NCBI GenBank assembly: GCA_030734395.1
Contig: JAUZTG010000031.1
Span: 1 to 64,000, forward strand
DNA: 64,000 nt
DNA from: Sarocladium kiliense
Taxonomy: Eukaryota; Ascomycota; Sordariomycetes; Hypocreales; Sarocladiaceae
Reading direction: 5' to 3'
The position numbers and the translations under genes were made by a program. Below the pieces are notes generated by a model. That model had not been told where the DNA came from. It did not search any database and saw only the letters and a list, made by a program, of their open reading frames with translations. Shown here in pieces: positions 32,463-43,083 of this stretch. Position 1 is the stretch's first letter. Each line of letters begins with the position of its first letter.

Positions 32463-33437
32463 CTAGACGGCTGTAGTGAACATATCGATGGCTTTGTGTG
32501 ACCAACGATCGGGATGAGACAAACCAATGGTCGCAGATTCCGATTTCTCCTTGTCCATCGGCTTCATCATCAAACGACTGAACGACTCTACGAGTTTCCT
32601 GCCATCACCATCTCGTCGGCAGCTTTCGATATCGGAGATTTTGACTTCACCTGCATGATTCACCAAGATATTCGCAGCAGACAGCTGCTCGTGGACCAGG
32701 TTCTTCTCTAAGAGAAAGTTTTCGCCGGAGAGGGAGGAGCTGAACTGTTGCTCGTTAGGGTACATCGGCGCCCGGCAAACATGCCACAGAGACGTCGCCA
32801 TGAACTCTGAAACGAGAAAATTGTCACCCTGGTGAAAGCTAGTATATATCTCCACGGCCTTGACAATGTTGGGATGGCATAGCTGACGAAAGCGCTGTAC
32901 TTGCTCATCGATGCTAGGTCCAGTAATTGTACCGACCACACGGAGATGGCGAGAATCGCGAGGGGGGACCATGCCGAATGAGTAGCCAAGTTTGACCCGA
33001 TATCTGGGTTCGTAGTTGTTCCAAAGCGAGTCGGTGAATACAGGGACAAGCCGTTCCTCGTGGCTCTCAATTGTTGGCTTCAGTGGGAAACGCCTAGCGC
33101 GGAGTACTGTCGGATCGTCTTTGGCTTTGGCCGGGCTTCCCCATGGTTCGGGGGGCGAAGGGCGGCGTGAAGTTGGTTGGACCAGGCGGGAATGGGTTTG
33201 CGGAGGCGATGAGTCCGTCATTGAAAGGATCCTAGGGACGAGCACGGCAGCTTTTGGGCTGGGAACCCAGAAAGCTTGATGGGATGGTAGGAGGGATTGA
33301 AGTTCACGCTGCAGCATTTGCTTCGCATCATTGATGTCGAATGCCGAGACAAGCATGTCATGCATGAACATGAAGTTCGCCACAGAGATCCCATAGTCAT
33401 GATCGGCAGTCGATCCATGGGAAGGACCATGTTCCAT
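32463..33437 (-). CDS. Pseudokinase (degenerate protein-kinase-like domain)
   Basis: A single open frame of 324 residues runs from an ATG at 33437. After a Pro/Ser-rich linker (about 70-110), the C-terminal half follows kinase order: a lobe with FRQLCHPNIVKAVEIY, LVSEFMATSLWHV, and a catalytic-loop equivalent LVHEQLSAANILVNHAGEVKI. The position of HRD reads HEQ and that of DFG reads DIE, and no glycine loop or catalytic Lys is obvious, so catalysis is unlikely. Such kinase-like proteins with lost catalytic residues are common in fungal accessory regions; their role is unknown. The C-terminus is short for a full kinase lobe. Exons further upstream (33.5-33.9 kb) are possible but not established. 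Confidence 0.6.
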   Translation of the reverse strand: MEHGPSHGSTADHDYGISVANFMFMHDMLVSAFDINDAKQMLQRELQSLLPSHQAFWVPSPKAAVLVPRILSMTDSSPPQTHSRLVQPTSRRPSPPEPWGSPAKAKDDPTVLRARRFPLKPTIESHEERLVPVFTDSLWNNYEPRYRVKLGYSFGMVPPRDSRHLRVVGTITGPSIDEQVQRFRQLCHPNIVKAVEIYTSFHQGDNFLVSEFMATSLWHVCRAPMYPNEQQFSSSLSGENFLLEKNLVHEQLSAANILVNHAGEVKISDIESCRRDGDGRKLVESFSRLMMKPMDKEKSESATIGLSHPDRWSHKAIDMFTTAV

Positions 33438-34102
33438 GTGATAGTCGTTTTAGGCATAGAGGACACGATGAATGTTTAAGGATCAAGTTCAAAGCACCAT
33501 CGTTGGAGTGTCAAATGAATCCCCAAGGGGTGACATACATTTCCGTCGTACTGCACAGGAGCAGGTGTCAGCTAGCGAGGATCCAGCTGAGTTCCTTGCA
33601 CTCCAACATCACATAAGCAGCTCGTAGGAGGGAGGCACCGCTGGACCGAGAGTCCTTGCGACTGGACCAATGTGCCGTGTTCATAGAATGCAGTTTCGGT
33701 AGAGGGCGTTGTCGGTCGGCGTGGCCCCCCGGCGTAAACCTCGATTGTGTTCTGACTGCTGGTTCCACCAATCACAATGCTCGGACCTACATCCGCCACC
33801 AGGGCATCCTCCTCCGTCACAACTCCCATCCTCCTCCTCAGGGTTTGCCCTGTTACGCATTGCGAAAATGTGCTATGCAGGTTGTAAAACACTCATTCTG
33901 TCCTCAGAAGTTTCTCGCGCCAGCCATGGGCTTTTCCTGGTCCTTAGGACCTGAGAAAGGCGGAACCGCGTCCCTGTCGGCTTGATCCACACAGCCCAAC
34001 GGAGTGACGCACCTCGCCTTGAAGGCTGTCTCGAGTGCTGGCACAATGTGCCGCACGTATCTCCCTCATACATGTACTCGAGTGCCCTGAGAATAAAACG
34101 AT
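33438..34102. other. Divergent intergenic region
   Basis: It separates the leftward pseudokinase from the rightward Zn2Cys6 gene. A minus-strand open stretch at about 33572-33840 (contains EEDALVADVGPSIVIGG) could be an upstream exon of the pseudokinase, but I found no firm splice pair. Confidence 0.35.
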
Positions 34103-36684
34103 ATGACACCTGCCAACTCCCAGAATCGACCTGACAAGCCGCAAAAGACACTCACGCGCCTTTTGCCAGCTCCGACGTCAGAGCTGGACGACTCCCGGCC
34201 CCATATCTGCGACTCGACATCGACTCTATCCAAGCGGCCGAGGATTGGCGTCCCCATCGCTTGTAACTTTTGTCGCCTCAAAAAGACACGCGTGAGTTTG
34301 TGGCGGTTCAGTGTCCCTGCCATATCTAGTAAATATTGTAGGGAGATCCTTATTGTCAAAGCTATTCTTGTGAAAGCGCTGACAGGACCTATGTGATCAA
34401 GTGCGATGGCGGCAAACCGGCTTGCAGATCCTGTATGAGAAAGGGCCACGAGTGCATTTACGAGGACCCTAACGTGAAGGGATCGAGGAATAGTGACATG
34501 CTTCTCGAGGCTGTCCGGCTGCTGAACACATTGACACCAGCCCAGGCCACTGCGACCCTTTCGTCTGTGGCCGGTCACCATGATTCCACAGACATCATGA
34601 ACACGATTCGGCAGGCTGCCGACGTGGCCGGACAACAGGTCGACTCGAGTCTTGGCTTGGCAGGAGGACCATCTTCGTTCACTCGCGAGCTTACTGCACG
34701 GCACCCGTTTACCTACCCTGGCGATCCAGGCATCGGTCCTGAAGCAGCCGAAGAGCTTCTCAAGGAGCTTCTTTCATCCACCCGGGCTAAGCAGCAGTCA
34801 GGAGATAGCGATAATTCAAGAAGGTCGAGAAATCGGTTGGTCCTCAGAAGTGCACTGCTGCTCATAGCTTGCTAACAGCCGATCATACGGAAGAGAGAAC
34901 TATCCAAACGGCGTTGGTCCTGAAAGGTAAGATCTAGGATCCTTTACAGAAAGTTATAATAATGAGTACTCATTGATCTGGCGTTTAGTCTCTCGTTACC
35001 ACAACCCGAAATACCGGACCTTGATCCCGAACTGGAGGGTCTCAGCATTGGACGATGGACAGTGATTGATGTTTCCAATGATTTCGCCTCCAGAGCCATC
35101 TCACTGTATCTGGCTACCGACCACAAGCTCTTGGCACCATTTCATCGGGGGCTCTTTCTGAAAGACCTGGTCTCAGTTGACGAAACTGCGGGCTACTGCA
35201 GCTCTGCAATGGTCAATGCGCTGCTGTACTGGTGTTGTGTTAGTTTGCTGTGACAACCACCGCGATGTCTGAAGAGAGGAAGTTGACGTCTGTGAAAGCA
35301 AATGTACTCCTCCATCGAAATAGTTGCCAACTCAAAAACCGAGTTGTTCAGGATGGAAGCGGAAAGGCAGCTGACCCTTGAACTTGAATCGCCACAATCA
35401 ACAACTATGGTTGCTGCAATGTTCTTGAGCCTTGGGCATCTTGTTCAAGGCAAGGATCATGCTGTTATTCGTCATTTGTCAGAGGCCGCTGAGATTGGTG
35501 TGCAGCTAGGCTTGTTCGGTGTTCCAGAAGCCACAGCTGAGGCTGTAAAGGCACGACTTACCCCGACTGAAGCGAAGGCTCTGGCGTATCCGAGCTGGGG
35601 TGTCTTCAACTGGATTGTGTTAGTACTCAAAGATCTGCTCTTCCGAACAGGAGAAGCCTTGCTAACCTTTTTCGCCACCATAGACTAATGACCTTGTTCT
35701 ACCGCCAACAGAACGTGCCAAACCTACAGCACCCCCCAGTCCTTGACGTTCCTGACTCAGAGAGACAGAGCAGGACCGATGAAGATCACACGCGGCTTGA
35801 GATGCAGATGGGCGGCCAACTTCCCAGTGTATCACACACTGGCGATACATTCGTGGCGTTATGTCATTTTTGGCGCATCATGTATGATGTTGCCGCGGTT
35901 TATTACTCTGCGAACGGCCAATCTGAGCGACAGCCTCTAACATTGCAGTTTGCAGAGTTCAAATTTCGTGAGCTGCTGGCGTGGACTGATGAGTTGCCTC
36001 TGACACTGGCACGGTCTGGCAGTAATCCACATTATGTGGTCATCTTACAGTAAGTTGTCTCGAGGTTAATTCAAACGTATCAGCCAACTGACGTGGGGGA
36101 ATAGCTTGTGGCTGCACTCGGCCATTCTGGATATATTTCGGCCATTTTTACAAGGAGATGTCCCTCGAAAGCACCGCCTTCGCACCTTCGCGCCGCCACT
36201 GAACACCCCTGATGCCGCGTACGCCGCCAGCGTGGAGCAACTGAAGCGACTAATAGTCACCTATCGATCCAAGTACGCATCGTCACATTACACAATTATC
36301 TGGCAAACGTCGCTTCTCTACACAGCAAACGCAATGTTGCATTCGACAGCCGAGGACCGGCTCACGTACTTCCTTATTTGTCTGTACAGCTACGCGGACA
36401 TGCGTCAGTCGTTCCGTGTCACAGAGGCCATTGTCCGAGCGCTCTTATCGATGGGCATGCAGAACGGCGTCATTACGGGGCCAGTAGCGAGACGAGTGCT
36501 CCAAGACTTACGGCGAACGGCGCCTCAGGCGGATGGTGACGCAGATGAGATGATTCGGGCACCCTTTATTGCCGACTTGGAACAGGCTTTGCTGGCTCCA
36601 GATTCCGCCACGGTGGAGGCACATGCGGCTCAGTTCGAGGAGAATGCGATGCTGCGAGATTATACCAGTTTATTTGACCTATAA
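34103..36684 (+). CDS. Zn2Cys6 fungal-specific transcription factor
   Basis: Seven exons (34103-34291, 34402-34823, 34879-34926, 34989-35238, 35299-35618, 35684-36049, 36105-36684) give 724 residues. Splicing intron 1 (110 nt) creates a perfect C-x2-C-x6-C-x6-C-x2-C-x6-C cluster, from CNFCRLKKTR to CDGGKPACRSCMRKGHEC. The donor of intron 2 is uncertain: GTCGAG at 34824 or GTTGGT at 34836 both keep frame. The middle part (AMFLSLGHLVQGKDHAVIRHLSEAAEIGVQLGLF) is the fungal-specific transcription factor domain, and HLWLHSAILDIFRPFL is a typical downstream block. The protein should bind DNA as a nuclear regulator; its targets are unknown. It shares its N-terminal layout with the gene at 62.8 kb. 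Confidence 0.85.
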
Positions 36685-37017
36685 TGAATTATACCCCGAG
36701 GGACGTTGTTTCAGATTATGATGGTGGTCGGTATATCTGCTGTACTCTCTATGTTCAGGTACGGGTATGGTCATGTTGTGGATGGACGCGGCCAGCCGCC
36801 GGCATGGTCAGTCCATGCGGCGTCGATGCGAATCCTGCACTTGAACGAACCGTCATCGCCTCTTTCCATTCATATAGATAACTCCCCCATCTTTCTCCCA
36901 AGTGAACTTTTGTCTACGCAGCGCGAATTCCAAGTCCCCAGGTTTCCGAAACCAGGTCCACCCATGCCAAGTCTGCATTAATCGTCATGGCTGAGTTATG
37001 GAACGGCGGTTTAGCCG
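36685..37017. other. Short intergenic gap, nothing recognised
   Basis: This 333-nt stretch lies between the intact Zn2Cys6 gene and the decayed one. No feature is supported. Confidence 0.35.
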
Positions 37018-38085
37018 TTGGCTGCCGCCACTTCTGTAGATAGAAGTGACGCGAACCAGGACGCCTATCCCATAGGCCAGACACCACCGTTGCATAAACG
37101 CAATGGCGTTGGTGTCCCTGCGGCGTGTGAGGTCTGTAGAAGAAAAAAGAGGAGAGTTAGTCATGGCGGCAGCATCTGTCGCGAAGGCGATTCTCGGATG
37201 ATTTGCGGTCACGATGAAGTACTGTCGGATCCTACGCTCGACGCCAATAATATTTTTACTTCAGAATTCCCATGAGATCAGATGCGAAACCATTCAATGG
37301 AATTCAAGTAGAAGCAATGAGTTTAGAATATGTGTGCGGCAGTGGAATCCTTTTGAAGGCAAAGTACCTGCATTTTGGCTCGGCACGGAGGGTGGCTCGC
37401 GATGTAGGGACGGATGTTACAGGCTTCGGGTTTTGAACAGCCGAATGGTTGGCTGCCTGGGAATAGCATTACGTCACACTGAAGTAAGTGGCGAATTAAT
37501 GATATCAGCTCTGTGATCTCTCAAAATAGTTGCTTAGTCACCGATAATTTGCAAAGGCATTTATCCTGCCATCATCACCCATTGACTTCATCCATATCTC
37601 TTAAGTTCCCCACCCAGGAACTTGAGGAATATACTCTCACACTCGCTCGACAAATTCAACCTTCCCCTTTATTTCGCAGCGCTGTTTCTGTCACCAGAAC
37701 GAAGACTTACCGATTTACGATGGCTATGTGTAACAGGCAGAGACCAACATGCCAACAATGCTCAAGTTACCGCGCCCTGCAGGAAGAAACGCATCAAACA
37801 GCATTGCAGCAAAGATTCGAAACAATACCGCAAGAGAATAGCCAACTACGGAGGCTTCTCAATATCATCCAATCGCGATCGTCCAGTGAGGCGACACTAG
37901 CGTTCGTGTGTATCCGAGCATTGGACGATCCCTTGGTAACCCTCAAGATCATTGACCAGTTCAATCTTTTACTACATGCGCAGACAACAATTTCCCAAAC
38001 ACGTTCAGAGACCAACAGTGAAGGAAGAGGGCAGCAAGTTCAGCCTTGCTATCGCATGACTCGTCCGCGAAGCGCGCCTACTTGA
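37018..38085 (+). pseudogene. Decayed Zn2Cys6 transcription factor
   Basis: The first half of a zinc cluster lies at about 37105-37155 (GVPAACEVCRRKKRR), followed by a GTTAGT donor as in its relatives. The second half starts at 37729 (CNRQRPTCQQC) and runs into a linker-coiled coil (ETIPQENSQLRRLLNIIQSR) and FVCIRALDDPLVTLKIIDQF. The gap of 573 bp has no acceptor next to the second half. The sixth cysteine is missing and the first part has no ATG. The middle domain is absent after 38085. All of this fits a dead paralogue beside the intact gene. Confidence 0.65.
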
Positions 38086-39531
38086 GGTTTACGGAACATA
38101 ATTGGAGCAAATTGTCAAGTCCATATGGAACGACCTGTTTTGAGAGAACAGCACGAGCGTGTCCTGATATGCACCGTCTGCATCTGGGGGCTCAGGAAGA
38201 CCGCAAACTACCTAGCTCAGTCGTTGATGCTTTCATCCGAATCTAGCAATAGCGATGTGCTACTGGATTCTTTATATCGGGTCCTAGTGGATTAGTACGA
38301 CAACCGCGGCTGTATGGTATTGTTTACGTGGGACTGTCTCTCCTGATTGGTCAATGGCACCACACAGAGGTTCCTCTGACGGACCTTCCAGTCCTTCACC
38401 AGTAGCTTGTCGATCACCCATACGATCAGGATTGCGCGCTACCGTGTCACCCTTGCGATTGAACGTCGATTTCCGGTGGTTATGGTAATCACCGTGCACC
38501 TCAACGCGAAACCCAGTAAAGGGCAGCGGTAGTTTTGCAGATTGAAGGCCATGATCTGAGGTGTGGCTGGAAAGGATCAGGGAGGTGATAAGCTGGGTTG
38601 GCGAGCGGCGTTGTCAGAAGCAAAACAGCAAATTGGCACTGCTAAACACTACTCCACCCCACTTGTTGGAGTCAGAGGTGGTGGTCATCTGCGAGCTTCT
38701 ACGGTTGCCGTGCAATGACATGCTTTCAGGAAGGCTGCGTGACATGCCGAATCTTGTGTAATACTCTAAACGATCATTTTTCAGTCCCCCAATAACTTCT
38801 GTGTTTCGCGGACCACGCGTTCTAGTGCCTCTTTGAATCCCCAGTCTGGATAACCTGGTTCCACTTCCAGTAAAATGCGATACTTAAAACGACGAATCTG
38901 GAGAATGTGACGATTCGGCAATGACACAAGCACGCATGTCCCTTGCCTCGCTATATGTTATCACTTCGGGTCTGTACCCCTGAAATAATATGCCTATATT
39001 TGCTGAAGCTAGAGTAAGCTTGCTAGAGCTCAAATATCAGGCCATGTTAAGTCATTCCTTGTGTCGTTGCTTGAAGAGCAGCAGATTCCTCGAAAATGCT
39101 CGGCGACATGGTGAGATGCAATTGACGATGATGTTTAGGATGTTCTGAAGCTCCGGTTGAAATATCGGATATTGGATCATACTCATAGCTCTGTTTCCTT
39201 ATATGAGGTGCTGGGGCAGCCAAGGACTAGCTTCATGGCCTGCCCTGCCTTGCTGCCCGATCATCGTCCCTAGGTCGCAGTGGAGTCATCACCGAGCCAC
39301 TGGACTTGATTTTGTTTCTTCCTCTGTTTGGCTGCTGTTTTTTGGTTAGCGGCTATCCATCGGAGGCGATGGAATGCTGCCTTGGTTTAAGCTTTGTACG
39401 GACTCTCGACCAGTGAGCAGCGGCTCAACCCCGCATTAGATGCCGGACACCCGAATGATGTTCATAAGTGACCTCCACGATTCACATTGAATCGGGTCAC
39501 TCCATTGCACCGTACAAATCATGCGGATATC
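38086..39531. other. Gene-poor stretch
   Basis: About 1.45 kb has only short unsupported frames. The left part may contain further decayed pieces of the Zn2Cys6 pseudogene. Confidence 0.35.
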
Positions 39532-40558
39532 ATGGATGCCAAGACTCCTCCCAACATCCGATCCTTCGTCGAAAAGCATCTCAACGTCGAGGAGGTGGTG
39601 GTGATAGAAGCGCAGTTCTCCTCGTCACTTCGTCCTGATCAGCAGGTTCTATGGACGGGCATGAACCAGGATGCCGCGCAAGCGTGGGCTGACAGGAATG
39701 GTCTGCAGACCCTTACAACTGCTATGGGACCCTTGATGAATAATGATGATCCTGCCTGTCCTAAGAAGAAGAAGAGCCACAACCAATGGGTTCAATATGT
39801 CCACGGGGCTTCCGCATTGTTCGCGTTCAGAATCAGCAAAGGGAATCTTGTTACCGTTCTGACGCCACGTCCACCAGGGAGATTCCATCCCTCAGGAGCA
39901 ACTAGCTTCCAGGCGATTGAGGAACCCATAGTAAAGGGACATGTAGGAAACCATGCCGTTAAAAGGATTGTGGCTGTCCATCCAACAGTATGTGGAGCTT
40001 CAAGGATGCGGTACCAGATATGGCCAGAAGATGAGTCTGCGACGTGGCTTTCTACATTTGGCTCAATCAGTGTGAAGACGAAATGGAGAGAGGTCAAACA
40101 GGGAAAAGTCAACTCTATATGTACAACCACTGCTTTGAACCGACCATACCTCGATGTCCGCACATCGCCAACCACTCCAAGACATGGGCGATTTGGCGAT
40201 GAGAGGAAGGACTTAAAAAAAGTGCCAAGCGACGGAGAGATCTAATCTTGAGTCATTCCAGGTGCGGAGGAGGCGATTGCTACGGGAAAGGCAGAAGCAG
40301 GATGTACTAGATCTTGAAGGGAAGCAAGATCAGGAGCGAAAGGCTTTGGATAAGAAGCAGAGGGGGCCGGCACTACAACGAAAGCACAAGAAGGAAACGA
40401 GAACTCTGCGACGGCGTCTGGGTCGCGCAAGACTCAGTTCAGAAAAGGATGATGGAACGGAACAGGAGGCTCTGAAGACGAAACACAAGAACCAACTGCG
40501 TCAAGTGCAACAAATGGAGATAATGTACAAGGAGAGGAAACAGAAGGAGATACGCTAA
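39532..40558 (+). CDS. Hypothetical protein with a basic coiled-coil tail, frame change at A7
   Basis: The ATG at 39532 opens 237 codons ending at 40245. Just before the stop, the sequence has seven A (40215-40221). Reading one A fewer moves into a frame that stays open to 40558. It encodes a Lys/Arg/Gln-rich helix (LLRERQKQDVLDLEGKQDQE through YKERKQKEIR) and gives 341 residues in all. The N-terminal part has blocks such as FVEKHLNVEEVVVIEAQ and HNQWVQYVHGASALFAFRIS but no family that I recognise. The break could be a sequence error, a recent mutation or slippage. The tail looks too protein-like to be chance. Confidence 0.5.
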
Positions 40559-40827
40559 AGAATATATTCGACCCAGAGACCGGAAGCTCTAGGTAGGCAA
40601 CTTCGGCTCGAAAGCATGCAAAGCTTCGCCTCTGTCACGTCTGAGCCACGACTGGTATTGATGGACTTGGTCTTAGTCCTCGTTTCGTGGCACTTTGCCT
40701 GAGATCAGCCTTTGGTGGTTGAATCCACTGTGTAGCCAAAGTTAATACAAAGACCTGTACGCTATACTCTCCAATTCGATCTTAACACACATCCACTATC
40801 TCAACATCCCTTCTTAATGAATGAATG

Positions 40828-40846
40828 AATCAATCAATCCATTAGC
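40828..40846. repeat. Target-site duplication, 5' side of LINE 2
   Basis: AATCAATCAATCCATTAGC (19 bp) is repeated exactly at 47208-47226. Part of it is microsatellite-like, so the exact boundary is uncertain, but the CCATTAGC end is unique sequence. Confidence 0.7.
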
Positions 40847-40883
40847 AAAAACACCACACCAAGCTCAGAACACATTTTTGAAA

Positions 40884-40962
40884 ACGCGTAAAATTTTGCT
40901 TTCTTTGCAGTGGACCTGTATCTACTTAGGTCATTAATGCCGATAACGCGTTTAAAACGCGT
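40884..40962 (+). promoter_or_regulatory. Three ACGCGT (MCB) sites in the LINE 2 leader
   Basis: ACGCGT occurs at 40884-40889, 40946-40951 and 40957-40962, within 91 nt of the ORF1 ATG. The last two form an 8-bp inverted repeat with a one-base spacer (ACGCGTTT, A, AAACGCGT). ACGCGT is the binding site of the fungal MBF complex, which drives G1/S genes. That it acts so here is inference. Confidence 0.4.
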
Positions 40963-40974
40963 CTACTGGTGGTG

Positions 40975-43083
40975 ATGGCGCCTAAGTGGCCACAGGTCAA
41001 CAATGGCCCCGAACACATCAACGAGCACGCCACATACCTCAAGGAAGTATGCAACCAACTGCAGGCCGTAGACAGAGGCAGACACAATCAGGTGCCATGG
41101 AACATTGTACAGACATACTTGGACTCCACCTTCGTGCTGATTGGCAAAGTCCTCAGACAGCCAGCCCTGCGGGAGATCCTCCAGCAGGTCAAAGACGCCG
41201 CCAAATGCACACAGAACATACAACATGACGTCACCATCATTAAGAACTCCGTAGGATCGAGCACGACCGCCCCAACCGCAACAAACTTCGGGGGAGGACG
41301 ACCCTTGGCCGGAACGTGGGCCCAGGTCGCAGCCCGGGCCAAAGGCGCGTCTCTGCCCCCTCCACCAACTCCAGGCAACGCTCCTCCGACCCGAACCGGC
41401 TCCGCAGTCACAGCGTATAAAGACCGAGCCGTGACCGTCAAGCTCAAGAACTCTGGCGTCATAGAGCGCTACCGAACGCATTCGCCAGCGTGGGTACGAC
41501 AGCAGGTAACAGCGTCCATCCAGAACAACGCAGGGACGAAACTGGTCAAGGTGGTTGCAGCATATCAGCTCAAGAGCGGCGACATACAGATATTCACCAG
41601 CACCACCGCCGAGGCGGCCAAACTGAAGGAGAACTCAGGATGGCTCGGAGGCCTCGGCGAACACGCCGAAGTGGTTGTGCCGACCTACGGTGTAATCGTC
41701 CATGGCATCCCAACCAACTCACTCAATGTCAATGATCAAAGAGCGACAATCGAACAGATACTCGCAGACAACCACACGGTCATTCCTCATGCGAAGATAT
41801 CATATGTCGGATGGCTCAGAAAGGAAGGGATGCTCAAACGAGCATCATCCATTGTGGTTGAATTTACGGATCCAAGGATGGCAAACGCCACGATATACGC
41901 CGGACTGGCCTGGGAAGGCCAGATACACCAGTGTCAACTATATGATCGCGCCTGCAGGATAAAGCAATGCTTCCGTTGCTACAATTACGGCCACTTCACC
42001 ACTCAATGCAACGCATCCCAAGTTTGCGGCTATTGCGCGGAGCATCACGAGACTAAACACTGTCGACATAGGGGAATGGAGGGATTCACTACCCGATGCG
42101 CAGTCTGCAAAGACAGTCACACTGCTTGGAGCAATGCCTGCCCAGCGAGAAAGAAAGAAACAGAACGCATAAAACAAGCAAAGGATGCCCGCAGCATCTA
42201 CTGGCACGTCCCTCAGAAAGATGGTCCCACACAATCAGGTACACGGTCCACGAGCAGCGATCGTGAGGGGCAGGATACGCCCGAGCCTCTGGTCGCAGGA
42301 AATGACCCACAATCGGAGGAACTCACCACGAACACCGCCACCGAGCCCGCCGGGAGCCAACCCCAGGACACTGCGCAGCGCCTACCACCCACCGGTACCC
42401 AAAGGACATTAGGAGCAACGGGAATTCAAATCCTGGTTACCCCGCCAGCTGGGGACGAGGCAGAGAGACAGTTGAACCAGCAGCCAGAACACATTGACTT
42501 TGCGGGCGTTGACGAGTCCTTCTTGGATCCTCGATTGCGGCAGGATGGCGAGCTTCACACATCGGCATACCCGCTGGAGGGGTTAGATGGACTGTCTATG
42601 CAGGAAGCAGACACCTGGCTAGAAGGACTCGACGCCTCCACCAACGATAACTGGCTGGGCATCATCACAGAGCAGACCGAATCAGGACCGGAGCCCTCAC
42701 CTCTCACTTCGGCAGCAACAAACCCACGGACAATCCAGGGAAGCATATACAGAGCATGCAGGTGCCCGGAGCACCAGGATATCTATGATAGCTGGCCGAC
42801 GCGGGATGCCGAACTGACCATCGCGTCATGCATGAGGACATGCATGTACTGCGGCAAGGAGGTTAACTTTGCAGCTGACCTGCGAAAGCATATCAATTAC
42901 AGCATAGTATATGCCCAGAACAATCTGATAGCAGTTCCTGCCGCCGTAACAGGGAAACGCAAAATCCCCACCCCGGGATGGGTCCAAAGAGACAGCACGG
43001 AGATAAACCCTACTCGAAGCAGAGGCCGAAGGACCAGGAGCAGCAATCTCACAGACAGCATCACCGTCGCGCCATCCCTATGA
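40975..43083 (+). CDS. LINE 2 ORF1: gag-like zinc-knuckle protein
   Basis: The ATG at 40975 (two in-frame GTG codons precede it) gives 702 residues with no interruption. The N-terminus is helical (HATYLKEVCNQLQAV). A central region (AVTVKLKNSGVIERY through VVVPTYGVIVHGI) is the usual gag-like core. Three zinc knuckles follow: CFRCYNYGHFTTQC, CGYCAEHHETKHC and CAVCKDSHTAWSNAC. After an acidic Pro/Gln-rich linker comes an additional Cys/His module (CRCPEHQDIYD, CMRTCMYCGKEVNFAADLRKH), not seen in LINE 1 or LINE 3. The stop overlaps the ORF2 start as ATGA (43080-43083). Confidence 0.92.
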   Translation: MAPKWPQVNNGPEHINEHATYLKEVCNQLQAVDRGRHNQVPWNIVQTYLDSTFVLIGKVLRQPALREILQQVKDAAKCTQNIQHDVTIIKNSVGSSTTAPTATNFGGGRPLAGTWAQVAARAKGASLPPPPTPGNAPPTRTGSAVTAYKDRAVTVKLKNSGVIERYRTHSPAWVRQQVTASIQNNAGTKLVKVVAAYQLKSGDIQIFTSTTAEAAKLKENSGWLGGLGEHAEVVVPTYGVIVHGIPTNSLNVNDQRATIEQILADNHTVIPHAKISYVGWLRKEGMLKRASSIVVEFTDPRMANATIYAGLAWEGQIHQCQLYDRACRIKQCFRCYNYGHFTTQCNASQVCGYCAEHHETKHCRHRGMEGFTTRCAVCKDSHTAWSNACPARKKETERIKQAKDARSIYWHVPQKDGPTQSGTRSTSSDREGQDTPEPLVAGNDPQSEELTTNTATEPAGSQPQDTAQRLPPTGTQRTLGATGIQILVTPPAGDEAERQLNQQPEHIDFAGVDESFLDPRLRQDGELHTSAYPLEGLDGLSMQEADTWLEGLDASTNDNWLGIITEQTESGPEPSPLTSAATNPRTIQGSIYRACRCPEHQDIYDSWPTRDAELTIASCMRTCMYCGKEVNFAADLRKHINYSIVYAQNNLIAVPAAVTGKRKIPTPGWVQRDSTEINPTRSRGRRTRSSNLTDSITVAPSL

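Noticed and set aside
42978..43079. Earlier start for LINE 2 ORF2
   Set aside because: The frame is open upstream, but the ATG at 43080 overlaps the ORF1 stop in the same way as in LINE 1 and directly precedes the conserved endonuclease start.
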